64,000 bases of DNA from positions 5,819,535 to 5,883,534 of the forward strand of contig OX030960.1 of the NCBI GenBank assembly GCA_943735955.1, written 5' to 3'. The translations under genes and the position numbers were made by a program. Shown here piece after piece: positions 23,425 to 34,558 of this stretch (position 1 is its first letter; every line of letters begins with the position of its first letter). This DNA is from Piscicola geometra. Taxonomy: Eukaryota; Annelida; Clitellata; Hirudinida; Piscicolidae. A model generated the notes under the pieces. That model searched no databases and was not told where the DNA came from. It saw nothing but the letters and a program-made list of their open reading frames with translations.

Positions 23425-23790
23425 TTATGTGTGGGGATATACCATGGTTTGGTTTCCTCGGTTGTCTGAGGGTATACGCCATGGTATGGGGTTTCCCTGT
23501 TTTTGTATGAGCCCGTGTGTTGGTGTGGGGTTCCTTTGGGTGTGTGTACGTACTTGTGTTTGTACGGCTACTGGTTTGGGAATTCTTTCGTTGTGTCTTA
23601 TTGTATTGTAATAATTGTTTGTAATATCATTGTTCTTGTGGTGGAAAATGTAATTAGGAGGGGTTTTTCCTGTTTTTATATTATAATTTAGTAATTTATA
23701 GGTAAGGTTTGAATTAATGTACTTCTGGGTCTCCGTTGTCTTCTTCGTGTTGTCCTGTCTGTATATCAGATTTATGTACCTTTTCGACAT
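23425..23790 (-). CDS. PLE leading ORF fragment, unit B
   Basis: 121-codon ORF just downstream (element sense) of the ribozyme-bearing terminal repeat, starting MSKRYINLIYRQDNTKKTTE. Homologous DNA lies at 19130-19510 and 16196-16650. Basic and Asn/Thr-rich, no recognised domain. Its place right after the terminal repeat suggests it is the first coding segment of the PLE. Confidence 0.35.
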   Translation of the reverse strand: MSKRYINLIYRQDNTKKTTETQKYINSNLTYKLLNYNIKTGKTPPNYIFHHKNNDITNNYYNTIRHNERIPKPVAVQTQVRTHTQRNPTPTHGLIQKQGNPIPWRIPSDNRGNQTMVYPHT

Positions 23791-23867
23791 TTTTTTTGAA
23801 AAAATGTTTTTTTAAGGTAAGATTAAACTCGTTTTTTTTTATTTTAACTTCCATGAAAAAATTAAAA

Positions 23868-23926
23868 TAGACTCTGTAATATTCAACTAGTTTCGGCAAA
23901 GTGCCTTCGTCAGGAATATAAGTCTG
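23868..23926 (-). ncRNA. hammerhead ribozyme in PLE terminal repeat, unit B
   Basis: Second copy with an identical core, stem II and ACTAGT stem III. The distal stem I strand reads AGACTT instead of AGACTC, so a C-G pair becomes a U-G wobble and pairing is kept. The proximal stem I is ATATTC/GAATAT. Predicted cleavage lies between 23885 and 23884. Confidence 0.85.
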
Positions 23927-24120
23927 AAAAATACGAGTTCTATATATACATATAAGTCAGAGATCATTTAAATTAGTGCGCGAAAAGTGCAAATGCATTT
24001 ACAAGCGATAGTTCAAAGAGATGTGATAAAGGAAGAAGGTCTGTAATCAGGCTGTAAATCGATGTTATCAAGATCATGTAGGTATATGTTTGCAAGGGCT
24101 GGTGCCATACTTACGCCCAA

Positions 24121-25292
24121 TGGAACGAATGAGTTTTAAATATGGAGACAAGAGAGAGAGTTTATTAATCAGAAAGGTTCCTTATATATAGTACGAGACA
24201 AAGGGGTCTAAGAAGTGGCCGTGTGTACATAGTGTACAAATGCGGCACGCTACAATAGTCCCCTTGCAGATGGCAGAGCCAATGAGTAATGAAAAAATTA
24301 TTATCATATTGAAGTAAGGAATTATTTATTTTTTAAATCGTGTTTTCTTGTAAATTTCATTTCTTTGTATGTTCTTCTGTATTTCTTTGTGTTCTAGAGT
24401 TGTTCTTCCGTTGTTCTACTGTTTTACTGTTGCTCTTCTTTTTTTCTACTATATCGGCACGAAAAAGCGCATCTGCCACAATACTTTCAAAAAGCACGTA
24501 TGTACTCAAATGAGCAGACGTATTCTGAAATATGTGGCGGATGGCGTTGCTGGCGATCAGACTTCGGTGGAGTTTGGTTTTAGAGGGCATTCACCAGGGG
24601 TTTTTGATTTTGAAAACGGTAAAGGAGCGATCAATGCAGGAAGATGACTCATGAGTTCGGGCTCAGATTGGCGTTCTCGGTCCGTAACAAGATGAAGCGG
24701 AATGCCCAAACGAGAAACCCACGTGGTCGGAAAAACATCTGCTTCTTTTTTTTTCTTTTTTTTCTGTTTTTGTTGTTGTTTAGTTGTTTTTATTATAAAG
24801 CATGTTTTTGTTGTTGTTGCTTTTCTTGTTTTTTTGTCTTAGTTGTTGCTACTCTTGTTTTTTTTAGTTTTTGCTTATCTTGTTTTTGTTTTAGTTGTTG
24901 CTTTTCTTGTTTTTTTTTATAGTTGTTGCTTCTCTTGTTTTTGTTTTAGTTGTATTGGGCTTCGAGTATCACAAACCACGTGGCAGGATATGTTATTATA
25001 AATGGCGGTGCTTTCACTGATACTGCAGCGCTTGCCATGTTGTTGTTTTCTTCTTGCGGTTGAACTGCGGCAGTCTCTGTATCTTCTCCAAAAATGAGAT
25101 GTTGTTGTTGGAAATGTTGTTGAAAAGTCCACGAGGTTGAAATGTCGGGGTCACCAATTGGAACGAATGAGTTTTAAATATGGAGACAAGAGAGAGAGTT
25201 TATTAATCAGAAAGGTTCCTTATATATAGTACGAGACAAAGGGGTCTAAGGAGTGGCCGTGTGTACATAGTGTACAAATGCGGCACGCTACA
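24121..25292 (-). mobile_element. Ty3/gypsy-type mini LTR element inserted in PLE unit B
   Basis: Same element at the same PLE site: LTRs 24121-24254 and 25159-25292 with the same diagnostic A/G difference between them as in unit A. It carries the same primer-binding site, gag-like start (ATG at 25038) and integrase scrap. It is the duplicate created when the PLE unit was copied. Confidence 0.85.
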
Positions 25293-25809
25293 GGCCGCTT
25301 GTCTGTTTGTATAGTTTGTCGTTGTATTTGAAAAAAATGTTATTTAATGTGACTTTTAGTCAATTATTAGTCTGTTGGGCCTTGTATTGTCTGGGAATTT
25401 TTTGAATATTAGTTTGGTTTTTGCCTTTATTTTGTTATTCATCATGTTTGTATATAGTTAGGTTATGTCGGCTGTTGCCATTATTAGGTTATTTGTGTCG
25501 ATGTTATCATCAAATATTTTCTTAATTAATTCTTCAATTATTTTAATTAGTTCAAAGCTATCTTTTAGGTAGCTTGGGTGGGTGTGCATTAGTGGTACTA
25601 GGTAGTGGTTGATATATTTGGTTATATTCGTAATTTCCGAATTTGTGTTTGGGATTATTGGTCGTCCTGGTGGGACTCTCCCTTCGTACCATTTAGATCT
25701 TTTTTTGTGGATCTTTGGTAGAGTATAAAATTTACGATGTGTCAATTTTATGTTTTTGCTATCAAGGAACTCCTTTAGTGAGCTGTAAATTTGATGTCTC
25801 TCAGTTATT
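25293..25809 (-). pseudogene. PLE reverse transcriptase fragment, unit B
   Basis: Copy of 21008-21527 encoding PPGRPIIPNTNSEITNITKY to LIMATADIT. It ends abruptly at 25809, where endonuclease sequence of a different non-LTR retrotransposon begins. Contains the same stop at motif A. Confidence 0.75.
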
Positions 25810-25829
25810 AGATTGCTTGGCCAGTTGTG

Positions 25830-26260
25830 GTCAGAGAAGCCTACCTCAATGCAGTCGACGTCAAGACTCTTGAAACAATAACATCAAGCCACTCTCCTTG
25901 ACTATGGGTTGGTTGGGTGACTGATGACTGGAAACCATGAGAGCTCAGGATATTCTGAAACGTCTGAGTATCGTTATCAATTGGCCTTTCAATCTCCCAG
26001 AATTAATACTTCACTGTATGTGGCCAAGGTGCTCATGATTTCATTGAAATCCTTGAAGAACACGCTAGAAGCATAACCTGTTCGGGAACAACTAAACCAA
26101 TGACCGCCCTTGAACCAGAAGTGATTCTGACACAAAGATGCTCGAGACTTGAGGACTTAACTTTTGTGTCCAATGGTGTAACCTGGAATCCAGAGTCAGC
26201 CACGACCCCAACTCTAATGTTGTTCTCCGTGATGAGTCTTTTTTTGTTCTTTTCAGACGC
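25830..26260 (-). mobile_element. CR1-like endonuclease fragment
   Basis: Reads NIRVGVVADSGFQVTPLDTK, SSSLEHLCVRITSGSRAVIG, and FQNILSSHGFQSSVTQPTHS then WLDVIVSR. These are EEP endonuclease blocks of the CR1/Jockey superfamily with frameshifts. Directly abuts the PLE break at 25809. Confidence 0.65.
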
Positions 26261-26339
26261 CTTTTTCATCTGTTTCTTTGCCTTTGGACATGCGGCGTGT
26301 TACTGTATTGAAGGGTCTAGGTCTTGATCTTTCGACCAC

Positions 26340-26710
26340 TACCAAGCCCTCCTGCTTGCTCCAATCATGGAAAGACAAAAAACAATTTAATTTGAAAATA
26401 TTCTTATCTGGAAATACGAAATTATTTTGTGGGATGAAAGATTTTTGTTTAAATTTTAGTTTCGGGAAAGTGCAGATAGGATAGTGGTCGGATAAATCAT
26501 TTGACAAAACATTAGACTTTTAGCTGTTGGTTAATTGTGTATATATTGTCGATAAGCGTGCTGGAGTATGAAGTGACTCTAGTTGGGTGAGTGATGAGTG
26601 GGATAAAGTTGAATGATGACATCAAATTGGTAAAATCATTTGATATATTATTACAATCACTATTTAATATATTAATATTGAAACCCCCAAAGATATAAAT
26701 TAAATTATTT
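26340..26710 (-). mobile_element. second CR1-like endonuclease fragment (SDHYPI)
   Basis: Encodes LITHPTRVTSYSSTLIDNIY and, after a one-base shift, DLSDHYPICTFPKLKF, the C-terminal SDH motif of the endonuclease. AT-rich and distinct from the adjacent 25830-26260 family. Joined to it by a GGLVVVERSRP segment also present at 29050-29090. Confidence 0.65.
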
Positions 26711-26739
26711 TATATCGATTTACTTCTAACTTTTTTTGA

Positions 26740-27419
26740 GTGCATCATTAAACAGTAATGGAATGAATGTTCTTATGGGTCGTGGGGTGACTTGTTTTGC
26801 GACGATGTTGGGAATGGGAGGAGGGTTCTTCTTGGGGGGAGTCGTGGGGGAACAGATGTATGAGTTGTGGATGGTGGGAGTGAAGTAGGGGGAGGAGATG
26901 TATGGGTTGTGGCTGATGGGAGTTAAGTAGGGGACTTTTGTAGCAGTGGGCGGGGTGGGCTTTTTGGTCTAGCTCTTTGGGAGAGGTTGAGTTGCTGGTG
27001 GGAAAATTATTGGGGTTATGGAATCATCCAAGATTATGATTTTTGGGGTTTCTGTTGGTGTGACACTTGTGATTGGATGGATTGTGGCGTTGTGAGTGGA
27101 TTCAGTGTGTTGTACGTGTCTTATGACAGCCTCTAGAGACTCTTGCTTCTGGTTTGGGGGTCTTGTGTTGGAAGCTTTGTAGATGGAGTTGAGTATTTTT
27201 TTATTGCGTCTGATGCTGACTGAAGGATTTTATTAATATGTGAAGATGTTTTGACAGAGTTGTTATGTGTCGTGTTTTTTGTCTTTCTTATTGAGGAGGC
27301 AGTGTTCAGAAAGGTGGAGGCAGAGAGTTGGAGGGCTTCCACTGACGTTTGATCTAGGTTTAGGGTGGCTGTTAATGTGGTGAATAGGCTGTTCCAGGCT
27401 TTGTTAGTCTTTCACTTAT
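26740..27419 (-). mobile_element. ORF1-like low-complexity retroelement remnant
   Basis: Minus-strand frames read VEALQLSASTFLNTASSI and ASDAIKKYSTPSTKLPTQ, then a Pro/Thr/Ser-rich part, ending near FIPLLFNDALKK. Follows SFER copy 4 and may be its continuation. No domain recognised. Confidence 0.3.
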
Positions 27420-27860
27420 TGTGTGTGCCTCCTTTTTTATCAATTGTATTGGGTGGTTTTTTAGTTTTAAGATCATTTTTTTTATCTGTGATTCCTGTGT
27501 TTCGATGATTTTAGTCTGAGCTTGATACGGAATCCCTCAAATTCATCATTAATCATCCTGTCGAAATCTATGTTTCGCTTCATTTCGGCGATTCGGATTG
27601 AGGAGCTGATGCGCTCCATGCCTCTTTCGAAGCTCATTTTTGTTTCTAACTCTCTGAAATTATCGAGCTGGTGCAGGCATTTCATAATGCTAGTAATTTT
27701 TTCTTTTAGTTCGTTTTTGTTTGATTCATCGCTGCTCGTGTCCGAGTCAGTCGATGTCATTGTGTGGATGTTGTTTAGACTCGTGTTGTGCGAGTTAAGG
27801 CTCGAATTCTGGTAGACTCTTGCGCCTCTACCTCTTCCTCTCGTATTGTAATGTGTATTG
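27420..27860 (-). mobile_element. SFER-domain ORF, copy 4
   Basis: Contains RVYQNSSLNSHNTSLNNI, then ELETKMSFERGMERISSSIR and FDRMINDEFEGFRIKLRL. The leader is shared with 10911-10850, so the two copies keep the same 5' start. It is inserted in an endonuclease fragment at about 27860. Confidence 0.5.
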
Positions 27861-28090
27861 TATTGTATTCTGCCAAACTGAGTCCAGATTGAGGTGCGTA
27901 TACGCATGCAAAGGCAAATATCGTCTTGTCTATTATCAATCGCATAATAATGATTCGATCTAAGACCCGGTCTACTGTGATTATCTTCTCCCACCACACT
28001 TTTGCAACCGTTAAATCAATACCTCCAGAACCTATTTCATTCCCTGACCTAAAATATTTGTAAAAATTATCCTTCCCAATCATCACTTTT
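27861..28090 (-). mobile_element. non-LTR endonuclease fragment
   Basis: Encodes EIGSGGIDLTVAKVWWEKII and FAFACVYAPQSGLSLAEYN, the central endonuclease strand 'YAPQ' block. Interrupted by SFER copy 4. Confidence 0.6.
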
Positions 28091-28139
28091 ACCCCTGAAC
28101 CAACACGTGTTTTCTTTTTGATTTTGTGGGTTGAAGTGA

Positions 28140-28900
28140 GTATCTGATTGTTTGTCTAGGGGCGTATGAAGGATTTTTTCTCGATTTTTTAGTAGTGGGA
28201 GTCGTTTTTCATGTTCGCTGTTATTTTGTTATTGTGGTGTGGAAGTGACGCGGCTAAAGGGCCTGGAATACATTCCGACGCACCTGCTCCTGTTTTTTAA
28301 TATTTATTTCTAGTTTAAAGGTATGTGAAATGTCTTGAGACATCCAGCTAAGCCTGGTGGTATTTTCGCTTCGTGTCATTTGTTCTTTTTCTTGTGGATC
28401 TTTGGCAGTGTGCTTAATATAAGACATCGAAAAAGTGAATCGAGAAAGTTAGTTCGTTCATTCGTCCGTCGAGTCGACGAGGACCACTTGAAGCTAATTC
28501 TATGCTAGGCGCCAATACCGTTGCCTTTAAAAATTGAAAAGTTTTAAACCTTTTTATTCTAAAATATCATTTTTATAACATTATTTACTATAAATTAGTT
28601 TATAATAATTTTTTAGCTAATATTTAGTTAAAATTTGGTATTTGGTAGTTTTTTTATACAAATAGTTGCTTTTTATCAACCTGCCAGTAAGTTAAATTGA
28701 ATAAATTCAACTATCTTTTGTCATTCAAAGACCGGTGAGTTGATTAAAATTTATTTAACTATGAATTTTATCTTCTTTATTTTATTAATTCATCTAACAC
28801 AAACTAACTTTTTTCCGATAGTTTTATCTAACATAACATTGCACTTTGGCAAACTTATTCAAAATTTTTTTTTACAGTTTAGGATCAATAATGGGGAGCT
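28140..28900. other. no gene recognised
   Basis: AT-rich. 28455-28490 matches the reverse complement of 385-425, including GAGTCGACGAGGA, so it is another scrap of the dispersed repeat. Nothing else supportable. Confidence 0.4.
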
Positions 28901-29160
28901 TAGTGCAGAGGCTTGAGTGACCATCAACAGACTAGGATTGGCAAGGTACCGCCAGCATTGGCATTATCGTGGTAGACGAGGCGGAAAACTTCTAAAGAAA
29001 CGCCAAAACCAGGCACACTCTCAGAAGCCAGTCTCTATCAGCCGACAGCGGGAAGAAGGCTTGGTAGTGGTCGAAAGGTCAAGACCTACTCTCCAATACA
29101 GAAAACACGCTGCATGCAAACCACGGGGAAGTGGCTTTAGCAATCCGGACGTTCACTTCG
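28900..29160 (+). mobile_element. 5' coding fragment of a CR1-like element
   Basis: Plus-strand frame with RYRQHWHYRGRRGGKLLKKR and EEGLVVVERSRP. The last block is shared with 26290-26340 (minus), linking it to the endonuclease family there. Confidence 0.45.
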
Positions 29161-30640
29161 TTATTGATAGTGACACTCTGGGTTTGTCTATTGTTAGGTA
29201 GATGAACCGGTCTACTAGGTTGAGCCTTTGGCCATTGACCGTAATGTTTAAGCTCAAAGTATGGCTTTCTAGGTGCTGGCTGATAAAGGACTTCAGTATT
29301 TTTTGTGCGGATCGACAGAACAAAGTTTGTTCAGGCGCTAGAGAAAATGTTACCGCTGCATTAAATGTCGGTTTCTGAGACAGCGTTGAAGGCACAGTCA
29401 TTGGCAAACAGCAGGTCTTTGATGATGTCTGTCGTAACCTTGGTTTTTGCTAGGAGTCCTCTAAATTTTAACATGTTTTCATCTGTGCGGTACTTCAGAT
29501 TGACACCAACCACCTCATCTCTGAAGGCATCAGTCACCATGGCTGAAAACATGAGGCTAAACAGAGTTTGTGCCAAGACGCAGCCTTGACCCCGTTCGTC
29601 ACTGGGAAAGGGTCAAATGACTCTCCACTGCCCTGGACTTCTGCATGCCTCCATGAATTTTTGCACCAAGACGATGAACTTTCTTGGACAAGCATACTTT
29701 GCCATGATCTTCCACAGACTCTCTCTACTGACGGTGTCAAAAAAAGTCCACATATATCAAAAACGGGTCAGAGTTTTGATTTTGACACTTTGAGGTGAAA
29801 GATTTTGGTCAAGGTGGGCTATAAGGCGGTTGAGCAGGATTCTAGCAAATACCTTTCCTGCAATAGAAAGCAGTGATATGCCTCTGGTTGTCACATGCTC
29901 GTTTACTCCCTTTCCGCTCTTAGAAATGTATGATGGAAGCACCTTTTAATTCCAACGGATTCGTCTGTTTTTCTCACATCAATAGTAACAACTGGTAAAG
30001 CCTTTTAGTCAGGGCTGGTCTCTTCTCCTTGTAGACCTCAGCTGGTATAACGTCTGAACCAGGTGCTTTGCCACTGGAAAAAATGCTACCTGGATCTCGT
30101 GCAAGGTTCGAGGATCATCCAGTGCTTTGTTGGTGAGCATTTTGGAAAGACGATTGATGGCTTCAACAATGGTCGTAGAAGGGCGATTCAAGACGTGTCG
30201 AAGTGTTCGGTCCACTTCTCTTCTTTTTGTCTGTGATGAGAGTGTAACCGTCTGCGTTGAGAAGACGTGAGTCTGTGGTTTGTCTAAATCATCTTTGTCA
30301 AGGAGTGTCCGAACATTTAATGTGCCCAGTATTAGAGGGATTATTTTGATTTTCTTTGTGTTTTGACCGCTTTTGTAGGATCCCCACCAACCGCGGTGAG
30401 CTGGCTAGGAAAGTTTGGAACAGGAAACTTTTAGAGAACCTTTCTAGCCCTTTTCTCATGCCATGAAATGAATAGTGCCTTCTTAAAATGGGCTGCTCAG
30501 TTGCCCAGGGGGCTGCCGGACTCCACCGCTGTTCAATATCGGCGAAGAACGACCCAATGTCCTGAGCCGCCTGTGTGCAGGGTCACGACTACGACTGCCT
30601 GTCGCCACAGAACTTGTCGAATGAGATGAATAAAGAACGA
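29150..30640 (-). pseudogene. RTE-like non-LTR retrotransposon, internally deleted
   Basis: From 30640: 5' region, then the endonuclease start LGTLNVRTLLDKDD (about 30310), which jumps directly to the pre-RT segment (VDRTLRHVLNRPSTTIVEAI). RT blocks follow: DPFPVTNGVK (about 29610), TLFSLMFSAMVTDAFRDEVV, KVTTDIIKDLLFANDCAFNA (motif C altered from ADD to AND) and NITVNGQRLNLVDRFIYL (about 29230). Many frameshifts; most of the endonuclease is deleted. Confidence 0.8.
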
Positions 30641-30904
30641 TTTTGCTGTGGAGTGTTTTAAATGTATCTTTGATGGTGATGCTGGTTGAGTTTTCTTGTT
30701 ATGTGACATTCATCGTCTATGCAGAACGATAATTCTATTCACTGTCGGAAACGAATTTCCACATGTAAAAGTTTATTTTTATATAGTACTTAATTAAATA
30801 TTATATTTTTATTGAAATGCATCTTTGAATTTTATAAAATAGTTCATTAAGGTTTGAAAAGTAATGTCTTTCGTTGAATCTTTTTTCAAAATATTTTTGG
30901 AGGC

Positions 30905-31690
30905 TGCTAAATAGTATTTTTTACTTTTTCATCTAACATGTGAAGTAATGGTTCAATTCCTTCTGTCCAAAAATAATTTGAAAGAATAAGTGCTGATACT
31001 GCTTCAACGTTGAATCGTGTTTTCAGTTCCCCTATTACATTGTCCAGTAAACTACGAAACAATTGTTTAATTTTCTTTATTGTGCTTAAATGTCTATTAT
31101 CGTGATCAAGAAAACTCCTTACAAATGAATCATTCAAAAGTTTATTCATGATTTTTGGTCTTTTACTAGGTTGTAAACTCATTCTTGCTGACCTTCATAT
31201 AATTAAAAACAATTTCTATTGAATGTATTTTTGAAGTTTTTTTTAATTGTTTTTTTTTCTATTGTAAGCTTTGCCCTGAAGCATATTAAACGGTTTGAAA
31301 ATTGTTGGTGTTTTCACAATTATGCATCAAGCTCGTTTTCCGAAATTTTAACTAATAGACCTATTGATTCAATTGATTAATTTTGTTGAATTTACCATTA
31401 CATTTAATGCTGCAATAAGTTCAATAAAAAAATTGGATTTTAGATTGCTTTTCCATCTTTACTCAAATAATCTTATTGTGGTACCTTTATAAAAGTTTGA
31501 ATTTTTTTTTCATGACATGAACAACCGCTAAACGAAGTTTATGATTGAAATAATGCACGTATGTTATTTCTTTTCCAATGTCCTCTTGTGTAAGTTTTGG
31601 CGCACTTTTTATACCACTCATGACATTCGCACTATCGTAAAACTGGCATAATATGCACTCCATTTTCTAGATTTTATGGACTATCTATTT
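30905..31690 (-). pseudogene. hAT-family (ZMYM1-like) transposase relic
   Basis: Minus-strand pieces read CQFYDSANVMSGIKSAPKLT then ITYVHYFNHKLRLAVVHVMK (about 31660-31520), resembling the hAT core, and later FRSLLDNVIGELKTRFNVEA (31182-30907). Stops and shifts interrupt. Adjacent repeat sequence (31290-32900) also occurs at 1-1400 and 40690-41225. Confidence 0.6.
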
Positions 31691-32900
31691 TTTATTATTT
31701 TTTATCCCAAAATGCTTTATTTCACAAAACTCAAAACTGTGTTTTGAAAACTCAACATTTCACAAATAAAATCGAGTTAGACCTACCTTCAAATGCATGA
31801 TATTCATTTCCCCATACATAAATGCTATTGGATACATAAGTTTACTTTGCCATGCTATGTTTTCAAATATATGCACTAGTTTTACCTTGTGCCGCTGCTG
31901 CATCATCAGACTTGTCATTGCTATCATCATTTGAAGTCGCGAATATATGTCTTTATTACTACTATCAAAACATGCGAGACAAACACGATCACGAAAGAAA
32001 AGAAGAGGCAAACCCGAAAAACGCGCACTGTCAACCTTCCTGGAGACGTCCCTTTCTGTTTCCGTACCTCATCAGCCATCGGCACACGCACAGTTAGTCT
32101 CAGCACTCCCCCGATGACCAAGGTGGTCCTCGTCTACTCGAAGGACAAACAACATCACTATCTGCATTTGTGCTCTATTCTGTATCATCTGAACATGGAT
32201 TACAGTATTTGATGTGATCACTGTTTTCTCTGGAATTATAGTTTTCTTTTTTTGCTCATTTTCAGTGTCATCCTCGCTGCTAGTTTCTTAATAGTCATTT
32301 ATGTCATTATCCTGTTGCTTTTTTCAAAGATTAATTTTTGAGTTTCTTTTGCACTAAATCTCCTCTTTGCCATCTGTTTTCATGTAAAAACAATCGGTTG
32401 TAGCATACAGTACAATATATTTATTTTACAAGTGATGACAAAATCGGTTGATCTTTTTACATTCCTTCCGCGGAGAATTTATAATGTTAATGTATTTAGT
32501 TCATGTTTAATGTACAATCTCACGTAAAACATCACATTTTTTGGAAGCGTTCACTTTCGCCAACTCTTCGCCACTCATTTAAACGGTGAATTATATTCAA
32601 ACTCACCTTATTAATCAAGTGTTTCGTACGTATCAGCTTATTAACCTATTAAATTATGTAAACAGAAAATATTATTATCATTTTTATTTTTTAAATATTT
32701 TATTGTGATATTTGATTGGAGGAATCAATGAGTTTATTTCTGTGTGCACCATGCATTGTTGCACAGCGTCTGAACTTTCTTAACTACCTTGAACATATTC
32801 TTATTTTTACCATTATGTGAAAAACGGTGATTTCATCCTAATAAAAAGTGTTTAAAAAATAGCATGCTTTTATTTTTATCCATATGAATTAATCGCGAAG
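31290..32900 (+). repeat. dispersed repeat, copy 2
   Basis: Homologous to 1-1400, but segment order differs: here A (31300-32150), B (32190-32410), C (32450-32900), whereas at the window start C precedes B. No other gene seen in this stretch. Confidence 0.6.
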
Positions 32901-33459
32901 GGTTGATATGAAAATAAATAAATATGAAAACACCTTATTAATTATAAACATTCGTATCAAAAAATTAAAATGGTATGAAAAAAGTTCTGCATTTATTTCT
33001 GTCTAGGTCTTTCAAATAGAAGCGAGTAGCTTGATATGAAAATAATAAACACCTTATTAATTGTATAAAAATGTTAATTTAAACAATATTTTTATTCAAA
33101 ATGCGTACTTCAAGTGCGTAATTATTTTCAATGAGGACTACTTGATTCTTTTCAGTTACCCTGGTGACTCACAAGTTTTAGTACCATGGCAATTCTTAAG
33201 TAAAACGTATTCTATCAGTTCTATAAGTTTTTATAACATTTAAAATGAATTTTTACTTAATCTTGTTAACACATAAATGAATAAGATACAAAATAAAACA
33301 AGTTTTCCAAAATTTATGATTTCTCAAAATTCAAAATAAATATTTTTGTACCTGGGTCTATTTTCTCTTTTGTTTCTGTTATTTGCAACTCTTTTCTGGA
33401 GCAGCATTTCCCATCAATTTTATTTTTCTTTCAAGTTTATAAATCAATCCAAAATGTTT

Positions 33460-33960
33460 CTATAGCACTTTTTCTCTAATTCAAAAGCGCTTTCCGAAGA
33501 ATTTTTTTAATAAAACAGTTATTCAACTATTTTACTTAAATTTACCTAAAAAAACAAATATCCTTCCCATCCAACATCATTATCACCACAGCATGTATAT
33601 CATTACCAATACAGCATCCTAATCACCACAGCACCACCAACCATCTCCCCAGTACAATAATTCTTGCTACAGCATCATCATCACCATACCATCATCATTG
33701 AAACTAGTGTTGAGAGTACGAACGGAGGGACAAAAAAGCTCACTGGTGCTGGTGATAAATTTTAAGACCTGAAAATGTTGAAGTGGCTGCTTTCTTCTGT
33801 ATTTTTGCAGCTCAACCTGGTCACTGTGGCCATTCTTCAAGTTGAAGGTCAAAAGACTGGAAACGACAAAAATAAAAAAAATAATCAGATAAAAATTATT
33901 TTATTATTATTTAAATTTTGAATTTTAACATAGTATATCCAAAACCATTTATTCTACAAA
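33460..33960 (+). repeat. gene-fragment-like repeat, diverged copy
   Basis: Starts TATAGCACTTTTTC...AAAAGCGCTTTCC and continues through CACCACAG-rich sequence like 1560-1740. The remaining gene-free flank (32900-34150) shows nothing else recognisable. Confidence 0.4.
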
Positions 33961-34151
33961 TTATCTGATGGTTTAACCAAAGCTCTTGTTGTTACCAAAA
34001 ATGTTTGAACAACTCAGCTTAGTATGATTTGATTCATGATTCCAAAAAGAACAATGAAGTAAATGTTGAAGCAATCATATTATATATTTTATATTCCAAA
34101 GAGACAAATTGTTTCTTAACCCATGAGGCGATCATTGAATCCAGCATGCAG

Positions 34152-34501
34152 TTATTCACATATCTTTACCAAATAATCGTAGATTCCATTATCCCAATTA
34201 ATTTCCATGTAGCACTTATTGCCCAGTTCTTCATTTTGCCAGTCTATTTTTTGGCAAATATCACAAGAAGCCATCGGTAGTTTAGTTTCACATAGGTTCA
34301 AACATTCATTTTCATCCTGTGCTATGATCCAAGATGTAATTCCTGGAGTGGGAGAGGTTGGAAAATGGCAGATTTCAAAAATGATTGATACTATGTTTTA
34401 TAAAAACTTAGATGCATCTTATAATTACTAGTTGAAAAAGAAATACCGGTTGCTGACAGCACCAGACACACGAGGAAAACAAATGCGAGCAGACACTTCA
34501 T
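34152..34501 (-). CDS. small secreted six-cysteine peptide (two exons)
   Basis: Unrecognised secreted peptide of 81 residues. Exon 1 is 34501-34447 and exon 2 is 34342-34152. The donor is G|GTATTT, the acceptor is CCAG|GA, and phase 1 is kept across the junction. The first 19 residues (MKCLLAFVFLVCLVLSATG) look like a classical signal peptide, so the product should be secreted. The mature part of about 62 residues has six cysteines arranged C-x3-C, C-x2-C and two single cysteines, the last one residue before the final Glu. It is acidic and rich in Asn, Glu and Trp. A TATA-like element lies about 60 bp upstream of the ATG. I know no family with this spacing. It could be a defence, matrix, hormone-like or gland-secreted peptide; function is unknown. 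The gene structure is well supported by splice sites, phase and signal peptide. Confidence 0.7.
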
Positions 34502-34558
34502 TGCAACGACTTTCTGAACAAGAGGGCAAAGCTGACGACTCTCAGTCGATTGTCTTTT

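Larger units (their letters stand above)
17839..25809 (-). mobile_element. tandem array of two Penelope-like element units
   Basis: Two head-to-tail copies with a period of about 4.28 kb: 17839-22117 is a full unit, and 22118-25809 repeats its first 3.69 kb before breaking off inside the reverse transcriptase. Read on the minus strand, each unit runs: terminal repeat with hammerhead ribozyme, N-terminal ORF, Thr-rich ORF, RT fingers and motif A, an inserted LTR element, then RT motif B (MGVSMAPALANIYLHDLDNI), which joins the next terminal repeat directly. Motif C (YIDD) and any GIY-YIG endonuclease are missing from the units. Penelope-like elements are known for tandem, partly truncated insertions. 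Both units share the LTR insertion, so the array arose by later duplication rather than by two insertions. Confidence 0.85.
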
